Shown here: in pieces, positions 17,031 through 26,225 of the stretch
Layout of the letters: every line of letters starts with the position of its first letter
Numbering within the stretch: the first letter of the stretch is position 1
Source: Bacillus sp. ISL-7
GTDB lineage: Bacteria; Bacillota; Bacilli; Bacillales_B; DSM-18226
Direction: 5' to 3'
Length of the DNA stretch: 33,705 bases
NCBI RefSeq assembly: GCF_018613065.1
Contig: NZ_JAGGQW010000073.1
Span: forward strand, 1-33,705
Translations under genes and position numbers: made by a program
Notes under the pieces: model-generated
Told to the model about the DNA's origin: nothing
Database searches by the model: none
The model's input: the letters and a program-made list of their open reading frames with translations, nothing else

Positions 17031-18545
17031 ATGGTGACAAAAGAAAGCAAATTAGGATTGGTTGTTGCGGGGTTATTGCTGGGGATTTTAATGGCCTCGA
17101 TGGATAATACGATTGTTGTAACCGCAATGGGTACGATTGTCGGTGATCTCGGTGGTCTGGAGAGCTTTGTCTGGGTCGTATCTGCCTACATGGTAGCTGA
17201 GATGGCAGGGATGCCGATTTTCGGTAAGTTGTCGGATATGTACGGTCGAAAAAGATTCTTTATTTTCGGATTGATTTTGTTTATGGTGGGTTCCGCTTTG
17301 TGCGGTACTGCTGAAACGATCACCCAGTTAAGCATTTATCGTGCCATTCAGGGGATTGGCGGTGGGGCGCTTGTCCCAATCGCCTTTACGATAATGTTTG
17401 ACCTGTTTCCCCCTGAAAAACGCGGGAAAATGGGGGGATTGTTCGGAGCCGTTTTTGGATTGTCGAGTATTTTTGGTCCATTGCTTGGTGCGTATATAAC
17501 GGACTATATCAGCTGGCATTGGATTTTCTACATCAATATGCCACTAGGGATCTTATCACTCGTTTTTATTACTATCGCATATAAGGAATCTCCAATTCAC
17601 AAAAAGCAGATAATTGATTGGTCGGGGGCCGTGACATTGGTCGGAGCCGTCGTTTGTCTAATGTTTGCGCTTGAACTTGGAGGGCAAAAATATGACTGGA
17701 TTTCAACCGTGATCATCAGCCTGTTTGCAGGATTTGCGATTCTACTTTTAATCTTTTTATTTGTGGAGACAAAAGCAAAGGATCCGATTATTTCCTTTTC
17801 CATGTTTAGAAACCGCTTGTTTGCAGGCAGTACACTCGTTGGCTTATTTTACGGTGCTGCATTTATGGCAGCTACGGTTTACATTCCGATTTTTGTGCAA
17901 GGGGTTTATGGCGGGACTGCTACCAATTCAGGGTTAATATTATTGCCAATGATGCTCGGCTCGGTGGTTACCGCACAAGCGGGCGGTTTTTTGACAACGA
18001 AGATGAGCTATCGAAATATTATGTTTATCTCCGGAGTTATTTTGATTGGCGGCTTATTGTTATTGAGTACGATTACACCAGAAACAAGCAGAGCGGTGTT
18101 GACGCTTTACATGATTATAATTGGTTTAGGTGTCGGCTTCTCTTTTTCTGTGTTAAGCATGGCTGCGATTCATCCGTTTGGAATTGAGCAAAGGGGCTCA
18201 GCAACATCCACTAGTAACTTTATTCGTTCCTTAGGAATGACGATCGGGATTACCGTTTTTGGTACGATCCAACGAAGTGATCTCAAAGAAGGGTTGGAAA
18301 ATGCTTTTGCTGGAATGGGACCGATTCCTAAGGGTCAGAGGTTCGGAGATTCGCGGGCCTTATTATCGGAGGAAGCAAGAAAATTAATTCCACCACAAAT
18401 TCTCGATAAAATAACAGATGCACTCTCAAGTTCCATCGTCCACACATTTACATGGGCACTCGTACCCGCAGGTCTAGCCTTCCTATTCATTTTTATCCTA
18501 GGAAAAGAGCGTATGGTGATTCACAAAAAAGAGGCTTCAAAATGA
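17031..18545 (+). CDS. MFS transporter, DHA2 (EmrB/QacA) drug-efflux type
   Basis: A 504-residue membrane protein of the 14-segment DHA2 family of proton-driven exporters. It shows the D1 motif MDNTIV at 24-29, motif A GKLSDMYGRKR at 65-75, QGIGGGALVPIA, and the exporter motif C GAVFGLSSIFGPLLGAYITD. Families of this kind pump lipophilic drugs and toxic compounds; the natural substrate here is not deducible. The ATG at 17031 lies seven bases after AAAGGAG (17017-17023), and a GTG just before it is less well placed. It is probably the last gene of the yhbDEF transcript. A 22-bp perfect hairpin begins one base after its stop. Confidence 0.9.
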   Translation: MVTKESKLGLVVAGLLLGILMASMDNTIVVTAMGTIVGDLGGLESFVWVVSAYMVAEMAGMPIFGKLSDMYGRKRFFIFGLILFMVGSALCGTAETITQLSIYRAIQGIGGGALVPIAFTIMFDLFPPEKRGKMGGLFGAVFGLSSIFGPLLGAYITDYISWHWIFYINMPLGILSLVFITIAYKESPIHKKQIIDWSGAVTLVGAVVCLMFALELGGQKYDWISTVIISLFAGFAILLLIFLFVETKAKDPIISFSMFRNRLFAGSTLVGLFYGAAFMAATVYIPIFVQGVYGGTATNSGLILLPMMLGSVVTAQAGGFLTTKMSYRNIMFISGVILIGGLLLLSTITPETSRAVLTLYMIIIGLGVGFSFSVLSMAAIHPFGIEQRGSATSTSNFIRSLGMTIGITVFGTIQRSDLKEGLENAFAGMGPIPKGQRFGDSRALLSEEARKLIPPQILDKITDALSSSIVHTFTWALVPAGLAFLFIFILGKERMVIHKKEASK

Positions 18546-18546
18546 A

Positions 18547-18593
18547 AAGGTGTCAGGCACCATGTGAATTTTTCACATGGTGCCTGACACCTT
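18547..18593. terminator. Perfect 22-bp hairpin, bidirectional terminator and REP-like repeat
   Basis: Bases 18547-18568 are exactly complementary to 18572-18593 around a TTT loop. The stem contains GGTGTCAGGCACC, a motif I recognise as recurrent between Bacillaceae genes. It sits between the convergent transporter and ydiK genes, four bases before the ydiK stop codon, so it can end both transcripts. Confidence 0.8.
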
Positions 18594-18596
18594 GTT

Positions 18597-18800
18597 TTAT
18601 TTCTTTTTCATTTTATCTTTGTATTTAACGTGAAAGATAATCATTTTTAGGCCTGAGCCATAGTCAAAGGTTGCTAATAGGACGAGGAGGTAACTGAAAA
18701 ACCCCCAGCCATTTTTTTGAACATTATCAATGGCAAAGTAAGTAAACAACCCGCCAAGCAAAAAGTAAATTAATCCGGAAAACAAAGGTGAACGTTTCAT
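18597..18800 (-). CDS. ydiK: YdiK-like small membrane protein
   Basis: A 67-residue protein with two hydrophobic segments (about 8-24 and 34-52) and a lysine-rich tail, similar in length and pattern to B. subtilis YdiK. No function is known. It overlaps ydiL by four bases (ATGA on the minus strand), so the two are cotranslated, as in B. subtilis, where ydiK-ydiL also run opposite to groES-groEL. Confidence 0.82.
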   Translation of the reverse strand: MKRSPLFSGLIYFLLGGLFTYFAIDNVQKNGWGFFSYLLVLLATFDYGSGLKMIIFHVKYKDKMKKK

Positions 18801-19519
18801 AGAAATCCTCCGATAAAGTTTTGAACCGCCTCGGCTTCTCGCTGGAGCCTCTCAATGTCGTCTTTGTACACCGACTGAACCAAGACCACCAAGGTGTTCA
18901 TTGTGACATGGGCAAATATTGGGACGAAAATGGATTTTGTTTTTACATAAAGAAAAGCGAACGTAAAGCCCATGGCCGAGTATAACAGAATGTGCTGAAA
19001 CTCCATATGGGCCGCGGCAAAAATGACTGAACTGATAAGAGCAGAAATAAAAAAGTTAAATCGTTGATGAAGCGCTCCGAAAATAATTTTTCGAAAAACG
19101 ATTTCTTCTAAGATTGGTCCAATGATGCTCGTGACTATAATCGCTAAGGGAAAAGCTTCAATTATCGTCAGAATATCCTTTGTGTTTTCAGACCCCATCT
19201 TGATTCCTAATAGGTTCTCGATGATTGCGGCAGCGTACTGGGCGGCTAAAGCAAGGAAGATTCCTGAAATGGCCCATACCACCGAATGTCCGAAAGAACC
19301 GCCATTTTTGCTGAAGCCTCGGTTGTTCATTTCTTTCCTTAATATAAAAATAATGAGTAATAAGGCAATCGTAAAACTAACTAGAAGCCAGGAAGGAACA
19401 GCAAGACTTTGATTGATCCCAAAGTATTTAAAGCCAAACAAAAATAGGGGTATCCCGATTAGGCTAGAAAACTGCATCGCGATGTAAACAATAATGATTA
19501 TCCAATATTCCCGTTTCAA
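18797..19519 (-). CDS. ydiL: YdiL-like CPBP-family intramembrane protease
   Basis: A 240-residue multi-pass membrane protein of the CPBP (CAAX protease and bacteriocin-processing) family. The three signatures are intact: EEIVFR with E138, E139 and R143; FAAAH ending at H171; and HVTMN with H204 and N208. An active intramembrane metalloprotease is therefore likely, though the substrate is unknown. It starts with TTG, with AAAGGAG ten bases upstream (19530-19536). It lies divergent from groES, as in B. subtilis. Confidence 0.88.
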   Translation of the reverse strand: MKREYWIIIIVYIAMQFSSLIGIPLFLFGFKYFGINQSLAVPSWLLVSFTIALLLIIFILRKEMNNRGFSKNGGSFGHSVVWAISGIFLALAAQYAAAIIENLLGIKMGSENTKDILTIIEAFPLAIIVTSIIGPILEEIVFRKIIFGALHQRFNFFISALISSVIFAAAHMEFQHILLYSAMGFTFAFLYVKTKSIFVPIFAHVTMNTLVVLVQSVYKDDIERLQREAEAVQNFIGGFL

Positions 19520-19766
19520 ATAATCTAGTCTCCTTTAGATTCCATTTTATATTTTTGACGAATAGTCAATTTATAATCATTCATTTTACAGGGAGTCAAA
19601 TCGCTCGGGCCTTTATATACTACTCTTCATTCTACTCTTAAAACTGGCTTTGTTTCAATTTAGAAAGACTTTTAAAAAAAATGGGTATAGAAAATGACGT
19701 TTTTCGCATACTTTATAAGGTTGTCAATCGGATAATTTTTTTTTAGAAAAAATTTATGCTTCACAC

Positions 19767-19798
19767 TTGCAAAAAAATTAGAGATTCATTATTATAAT
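19767..19798 (+). promoter_or_regulatory. Sigma-A promoter of groES-groEL
   Basis: TTGCAA (-35, 19767-19772) pairs with TATTAT (19790-19795) at 17 bp. A perfect TATAAT at 19793-19798 would need a 20-bp spacer. Either start point lies just before the CIRCE element. Confidence 0.7.
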
Positions 19799-19805
19799 AA
19801 TTGTG

Positions 19806-19832
19806 TTAGCACTCATTCAAAGAGAGTGCTAA
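19806..19832 (+). promoter_or_regulatory. CIRCE element (HrcA operator)
   Basis: TTAGCACTC-N9-GAGTGCTAA is a perfect CIRCE inverted repeat. HrcA bound here represses groES-groEL and releases on heat shock. It covers the start of the predicted transcript. Confidence 0.98.
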
Positions 19833-19872
19833 TAAGTCGGAATTACATACATTTTTGAGGAGGTTGTTTGAT

Positions 19873-20160
19873 TTGTTAAGACCATTAGGTGATCGTATTA
19901 TCATTGAGCTTGTTGAATCAGAAGAAAAAACTGCAAGCGGGATCGTATTACCGGATTCAGCGAAAGAAAAGCCTCAAGAAGGAAAAGTTGTTGCCGTTGG
20001 TACTGGCCGCGTACTTGAAAGCGGAGAGCGTGTAGCACTTGAAGTTTCTGTAGGTGATCGTATTATCTTCTCAAAATACGGCGGTACAGAAGTGAAATAC
20101 CAAGGAACAGAATATTTAATCTTACGCGAATCTGATATTCTTGCTGTTGTTGGCGCATAA
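19873..20160 (+). CDS. groES: GroES co-chaperonin
   Basis: A 95-residue 10-kDa chaperonin starting [22 protein letters not shown] and ending [15 protein letters not shown], nearly the B. subtilis protein. It caps the GroEL cavity during folding. The mobile loop segment [20 protein letters not shown] is intact. The start is TTG at 19873, eight bases after GAGGAGGT; a TTG at 19855 lies within the ribosome site region and would add six atypical residues. It is controlled by the CIRCE element just upstream and cotranscribed with groEL. Confidence 0.97.
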   Translation: MLRPLGDRIIIELVESEEKTASGIVLPDSAKEKPQEGKVVAVGTGRVLESGERVALEVSVGDRIIFSKYGGTEVKYQGTEYLILRESDILAVVGA

Positions 20161-20210
20161 GATTCTTACTTAAAAATACAAAGAACTGAAAAATATGAGG
20201 AGGTTTTTAA

Positions 20211-21848
<1,638 letters not shown>

Positions 21849-21901
21849 TCTCCGCTTCATTCTGTGAAGTAGTCTTGTAAATAATTTATATTAATAGCAA
21901 T

Positions 21902-21937
21902 AACCACTTCCTATAAAAATTAGGGAGTGGTTTTTTT
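21902..21937 (+). terminator. Terminator of groES-groEL
   Basis: A 12-bp stem AACCACTTCCTA/TAGGGAGTGGTT with one G-U pair, loop TAAAAAT, then T7. Confidence 0.9.
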
Positions 21938-22054
21938 GTTAAAATAAGGCAAAAAATTCATGTTTCTGATGTAATTTGATAAATTCATATATATTTATTG
22001 GCTGTTATAGAGCAGGTGTTTGCGGGATTATCTTAAAATTATATTAATTATTTA

Positions 22055-22083
22055 TTGACACAATTTTCTGTCCCTTCTATAAT
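22055..22083 (+). promoter_or_regulatory. Perfect-consensus sigma-A promoter upstream of the BCCT gene
   Basis: TTGACA (22055-22060), a 17-bp spacer and TATAAT (22078-22083) match the sigma-A consensus at all twelve positions. The predicted transcript has a leader of about 160 bases before the BCCT start at 22250. The leader carries an IclR-type dyad and a cre-like site. Nothing else recognisable lies between 21938 and 22249. Confidence 0.85.
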
Positions 22084-22113
22084 CAAAACATCCAGTTCAC
22101 GATACGTATTTAA

Positions 22114-22130
22114 TGTTCGTATTACGAACA
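22114..22130 (+). promoter_or_regulatory. IclR-type operator 1 (BCCT leader)
   Basis: TGTTCGTA-T-TACGAACA is a perfect 8-bp inverted repeat containing GTTC-N7-GAAC. It starts 31 bases after the -10 box. A similar dyad with the same N7 spacing lies at a near-identical distance after the lyase promoter. Confidence 0.65.
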
Positions 22131-22214
22131 GATAGGTAGGGTAAGGAGGACTGAGGAAAACCTTATAGACAATTTAGAAATACTACATCTCAAGAATTAC
22201 ATGGTATATACAAA

Positions 22215-22228
22215 TGTAAGCGGTATCT
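22215..22228 (+). promoter_or_regulatory. cre-like CcpA site in the BCCT leader
   Basis: TGTAAGCGGTATCT matches 13 of 14 positions of TGWNANCGNTNWCA. It lies 22 bases before the TTG start, a downstream position suited to roadblock repression. Confidence 0.55.
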
Positions 22229-22249
22229 TATATGAATGGGGGAAGAATT

Positions 22250-23819
22250 TTGAAGAACATCAGACATGCAGTTTTTTGGCCGCCTTTTCTATTATTAATT
22301 GGGGCATCTATCTTAAGTTTTACGAATTAGGAAAGCTTTATAAGCATGACGACGAATGCAAATAATTGGGTGATTGCCAATTTAGGCTGGTTATTTAGCT
22401 TAGGCGGGTTTACTCATGGTTGGTGGTTGTATTTTTGCTTACTTTTCACCGCTTGGAAATGTTCGAATTGGTGGGGAACATGCGAAACCGATGCTAAAGT
22501 TCTCGAATTGGTTTGCCATTACCTTAACTACTACCATAGCCACTCTTACCTTTTGGAGTATTGTAGAGCCCATCTACCATTTATCCACTCCACCGGAATC
22601 GCTTGGCCTTGAGCAGAATAGTCCAGGGGCAGCTTTGTTCTCCTTGTCGACCTTGTATTTGCACTGGACGTTCACTCCATATGCGATCTATTGTGTACCA
22701 GCTGTTGTCTTTGCGTTTGTCTATTACAATATGAAAAAACCATATAGCTTAAGCTCCACGCTTTCGCCGCTTTTTGGAAATAAGATTAATAAGAGTACCT
22801 CAACAGTCATTGATGCGATCTGTTTGTATACATTAGCCCTAGGGATGGCGGCTTCGATGGGTACTAGTATTTTGACTCTTTCTGGAGGAATCGAACACAT
22901 AACAGGTATTGGTTCTTCACCGGTATTATGGGGAATTGTCGCAGCCGTTGTAACCGTCACCTTCTTAATCTCAGCAGCAACGGGTTTAATGAAAGGGATT
23001 CGAATCCTCTCTGATATCAATATGAAAGCTTTTTATGTCATCTTAGCCTTTGTCTTTCTAGTTGGTCCTATTCCTTTCATCTTAAATACTAGTACAGAAG
23101 CGTTTGGTGTGTACCTTACAGAGTTTTTCAAGAAGAGTTTATTTACGGGGGCAGCAGCCGGTGACCCGTGGCCGCAGTGGTGGACAACCTTTTATTGGGC
23201 CAGTTGGTTTGCATGGGCATTAATTTTATCTCTATTCCTTGGAAGAATTGCCTATGGGTATAAAGTGAAAACCGTTATTTTAGTTAATTTTGTTTTACCA
23301 GCTATATTTGGCATGATATGGATGAGTGTATTTGGTGGAACGGCTATTTCAATGAATATGGTAGATGGCGTCCTTTCAATAGCCCTTGCAAATAGTGGAC
23401 CTGAAGCCGTGATTTATGAATTTTTCTCTAACTTACCTTGGTCCGCAGTAATTATTCCGTTCTTCTTATTCGTCTTCTTTATCACGTTTGTTACTGCCTG
23501 CGATTCCAATGTGGCAGCTATGAGTGGAATCAGTTCAACGGGTATTACACCTGAAAAGCCTGAGGCAGGTCTATTGGTTAAGGTTTTATGGGGAATTGCT
23601 GTTAGTTTGATTTCTTGGTCTATGATTAGTTTTGCCAGTATCGATGGAGTTAAAATGCTTAATAACCTAGGTGGTGTACCCGCACTATTCTTAGGATTAG
23701 TGGTATTTGGATCTCTTGTGAAAATTTGTTTGAACCCGCAAAAATACGATAAAACGATTAGTGAGAAACCTGTCGAAAATTCCAAAGAAACTACCGAATC
23801 CCTTCCTAAAGCTTTATAG
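22250..23819 (+). pseudogene. BCCT-family (betaine/carnitine/choline) transporter, broken by a stop codon and a frameshift
   Basis: The frame opens at TTG 22250, seven bases after GGGGG, and reads MKNIRHAVFWPPFLLLIGASILSFTN in 26 codons, then meets TAG at 22328-22330. The same frame continues with ESFISMTTNANNWVIANLGWLFSLGGFT to about 22414. There one extra base (for example C22415) shifts the frame, and the protein resumes at 22416 with MVGGCIFAYFSPLGNVRIGG and runs intact to 23819. Restored, it would have about 522 residues, normal for BCCT. The family core WTTFYWASWFAW (usually FYWAWW) and FLGRIAYG are visible. Two independent lesions make a pseudogene likely; a shortened protein from ATG 22416 would lack the first membrane segment. 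Confidence 0.85.
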
Positions 23820-23825
23820 TAGACA

Positions 23826-23888
23826 AAAAAATTTGGGGACAGTCTCCCACTGCTTTAAAGCGGTGGAAGGCTATCCCCGTTTTTTTTG
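23826..23888. terminator. Bidirectional terminator between the BCCT gene and iclR
   Basis: A 44-base hairpin (23835-23878) begins GGGGACAG and ends CTATCCCC, with an inner stem CCCAC..GC/GC..GTGG. It has a run of A before it and nine T after it, so it serves both convergent genes. The GGGGACAG start resembles a recurrent Bacillaceae intergenic motif. Confidence 0.82.
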
Positions 23889-23890
23889 AT

Positions 23891-24694
23891 TTAATCAAGA
23901 TATTTGGTAATTTCTTGGGCAGCATCAAGTAAACGATCGGATAATGCTGCCATTTTTTCCTTTGTAAAACGAAAGCTTGGACCACAAACACTGATAAAGG
24001 CTACTAGATTCTTCCGTTGATCAAAAATAGCTGCAGAAATACCATTTTCGTTTTCATCCAGTTCTCCAACTGCTGTCGCAACTCCTCGTGTTCGAACCAT
24101 TTGAATTTCATTTAGAAGTTCATCACGGCTGGTAATGGTTAACGGTGTCATTTTTTCAAGCGGTTGTCCCAATAGAATGTCCAGTTCTTCAGGGGGGAGC
24201 AGGCTTAACAGAAGCTTCCCATTAGACGTACAGTGCAATGGCAGGTAGGCATTGACATAATCCACTAACCTGACGCTGTGTGCCGGATCTATTTGATCAA
24301 TGGTTAATGTTCCATAATGTTTCGGTACACTCAGCAATACGGTTTCTTGGGTTTCTTCCCGCAAATTCTCCATACTTGTACGTGCACGCCGAATCAGCGA
24401 CCCGTAATTGGTTGCTTGGGCAGCAAGTCGATTGGCTGCATATCCGAGTTGGTACCCCTTTGTTAAGTGATCACGTTCAACATACCCATAATTTTCAAGG
24501 GTGCCAATCAGACGCCAGACAGTGGTTCGATTCATATGGGATTTTTCTGCTAAGTCACCAACAGATAGAGGATTTTCACTCTCGGCAACGAGCTGCAGTA
24601 ATGATAAGGCACGACCGACGGCTTGAACAGATGAATTTTCTTGTTTATTTTTTTCCTTGTTTAGTAATTCATTATTCTTTTTCATGTCTTTCAT
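23891..24694 (-). CDS. IclR-family transcriptional regulator
   Basis: A 267-residue regulator with an N-terminal winged helix-turn-helix (about 44-66, LSVGDLAEKSHMNRTTVWRLIGTL) and a C-terminal IclR effector domain containing the typical LPLHCTSNGKLLLSLLP and GVATAVGELDENENGISAAIFD segments. It lies between the BCCT and lyase genes and points away from the lyase, as local regulators often do. GTTC-N7-GAAC dyads after both of those promoters are its probable operators. The start is uncertain: ATG 24694 and ATG 24685 both lack a good ribosome site, and a TATAAT on the minus strand (24693-24698) overlaps the first. The effector is unknown. Confidence 0.9.
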   Translation of the reverse strand: MKDMKKNNELLNKEKNKQENSSVQAVGRALSLLQLVAESENPLSVGDLAEKSHMNRTTVWRLIGTLENYGYVERDHLTKGYQLGYAANRLAAQATNYGSLIRRARTSMENLREETQETVLLSVPKHYGTLTIDQIDPAHSVRLVDYVNAYLPLHCTSNGKLLLSLLPPEELDILLGQPLEKMTPLTITSRDELLNEIQMVRTRGVATAVGELDENENGISAAIFDQRKNLVAFISVCGPSFRFTKEKMAALSDRLLDAAQEITKYLD

Positions 24695-24759
24695 TATAGC
24701 GTAAAAAACAGAACATAATCTAATGTTTTAAATATTTTCAAAAATTTATCATTTTTTGT

Positions 24760-24788
24760 TTGACATGAATGGTCTTCCATTTTAAAAT
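24760..24788 (+). promoter_or_regulatory. Strong sigma-A promoter of the lyase operon
   Basis: TTGACA (24760-24765), a 17-bp spacer and TAAAAT (24783-24788) match eleven of twelve consensus positions. It should drive the lyase and the aldehyde and alcohol dehydrogenase genes. Confidence 0.8.
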
Positions 24789-24816
24789 GACATTAAAGTT
24801 CCTTGTGTGAACATAT

Positions 24817-24833
24817 CGTTCATAATGCGAACA
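24817..24833 (+). promoter_or_regulatory. IclR-type operator 2 (lyase leader)
   Basis: CGTTCATAATGCGAACA contains GTTC-N7-GAAC like operator 1 and matches it at 13 of 17 bases. It starts 29 bases after the -10 box, compared with 31 at the BCCT promoter. A further GAAC at 24809-24812 makes a GAAC-N5-GTTC arrangement to its left. Confidence 0.6.
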
Positions 24834-24881
24834 ATAAATAAAATTAAATAATAGAATATAGATTCATTTGGAGATGGTTTC

Positions 24882-26225
24882 ATGAGGGAAGAAGCGGATC
24901 AATTTGGCACCATTGAGATTTCAAAGGATGCTCTGTACGGAATTCAAACGGTGAGAACCCTGCAAAATCTCTCGTTTTCTGGTCGTAAACTAAGCCAATA
25001 TCCTACGTATATCGAATCGCTTGCGATGGTCAAAAAAGCGGCAGCTCTCGCCAATCAGGAAGCAGGAGTGTTTGAAGAGTACCTTGCAAATGCCATAATC
25101 CAAGCATGCAACAGCTTGATCAAAGGCGAGAACTATGAACAATTTCCTATCGACATTTTGCATGGGGGCGGTGGAATTGGCACCAACATGAATGTGAACG
25201 AAGTCATTGCCAATCTGGCGAATGAATCCTTGGGGTACCCAAGAGGAAGCTATTCTCCCGTTCATCCTGCTGACCATGTAAACGCTTCCCAGTCAACGTC
25301 TGATGTATGTCACACGGCCATAAGGTTAGCTATCATGAAAAGCTTTCAACCGCTTTTTACAGCATTAGACCAACTAGTGGTGGCAATAAAGGCAAAAGCA
25401 GGAGAGTTTCAAGACGTGACAACGATTTCCCGTACATGCTTGCAAGACGGGATGAGGGTTCAGCTTGGAGAGACATTCAGCGGGTATTGTCAAGTGATCA
25501 AACGGAGGCTCCTTTCATTAGAAGAAGCTGTCACAAAACTTCACTCTATTAATCTTGGCGGTACGGTAATCGGATCAGGGGTTGGAGCTCCGAAAGCCTA
25601 TCGGGACACAGTAGTATCCAAACTTTGTGAGGTTTCAGGGATTGAGTTGTCACATCGTGAAAATTTATATGATGCGGCTCAAAACATCGATGACTTAGCT
25701 GGTGTGTCAAGTGAATTACGTATACTTGCTTCCTGTTTGCTGAAGCTGGCAAAGGATTTACGACTTCTATCATCTGGCCCGGAAGCAGGTTTTGCTGAAA
25801 TTCAGTTGCCGGCTGTGCAAGCGGGGTCCTCCTTTTTTCCTGGAAAAGTGAATCCAGTCATACCGGAAACGTTGATTCAATGCTGCTTTCAAGTAATAGG
25901 CTGTAATCATGTCGTCCAGACCACACTGGAACATGGAGAATTAGGGCTAAACGTATTTGAAGGGGCAGCTGGTGCCAATATTTTAGATGCGTTGGTGATG
26001 CTTGAAAAAGCACTTACTACATTTACTGAAAAATGTATTATAGGAACAGAAGCGAATCGAGAGCGCTGTGAGGAGCTAGCTAATAGCTTTATCCCTGTGG
26101 TTGTCGAGTTAAAAGAAAAGATTGGCTATACTGCCACTGCTCAATTAGTGAAGGAAAAAGGAAAAGAAGAAATAAAGAATATGATTCAAGATGGAGGGAT
26201 TGAAGGTGACACAAGTAATGAATAG
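24882..26225 (+). CDS. Aspartase/fumarase-superfamily lyase with a non-standard active site
   Basis: A 447-residue protein of the aspartase/class II fumarase superfamily, which eliminates an amine or water from carbon next to an acidic C-H. The signature loop AGSSFFPGKVNP is intact (GSS at 315-317, K322, N324), as are NMNVNEVIAN (102-111) and HVNASQST (132-139). Three usual substrate-binding positions differ. The Thr three residues before NMN (GTS/GTQ in AspA and FumC) is Ile99. The Asn of SQSTND or GQSSND is Ser140. The residue after RT in GRTH/GRTQ is Cys186. In aspartase the first binds the beta-carboxylate and the other two lie near the amino group, so a different substrate is expected. 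It is first gene of an operon with two dehydrogenases. Ergothionase-type or N-substituted amino acid cleavage are possible but unproven. Confidence 0.85.
   Translation: MREEADQFGTIEISKDALYGIQTVRTLQNLSFSGRKLSQYPTYIESLAMVKKAAALANQEAGVFEEYLANAIIQACNSLIKGENYEQFPIDILHGGGGIGTNMNVNEVIANLANESLGYPRGSYSPVHPADHVNASQSTSDVCHTAIRLAIMKSFQPLFTALDQLVVAIKAKAGEFQDVTTISRTCLQDGMRVQLGETFSGYCQVIKRRLLSLEEAVTKLHSINLGGTVIGSGVGAPKAYRDTVVSKLCEVSGIELSHRENLYDAAQNIDDLAGVSSELRILASCLLKLAKDLRLLSSGPEAGFAEIQLPAVQAGSSFFPGKVNPVIPETLIQCCFQVIGCNHVVQTTLEHGELGLNVFEGAAGANILDALVMLEKALTTFTEKCIIGTEANRERCEELANSFIPVVVELKEKIGYTATAQLVKEKGKEEIKNMIQDGGIEGDTSNE

Noticed and set aside
22346..22612. 88-residue open frame as a separate small gene
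   Set aside because: Its first part is the continuation of the broken BCCT frame; after about 22414 it reads out of frame and has no family resemblance.
22416..23819. The downstream BCCT frame as an intact gene starting at ATG 22416
   Set aside because: It would lack the first membrane segment and part of the second, has no convincing ribosome site, and the missing part is encoded just upstream in another frame.
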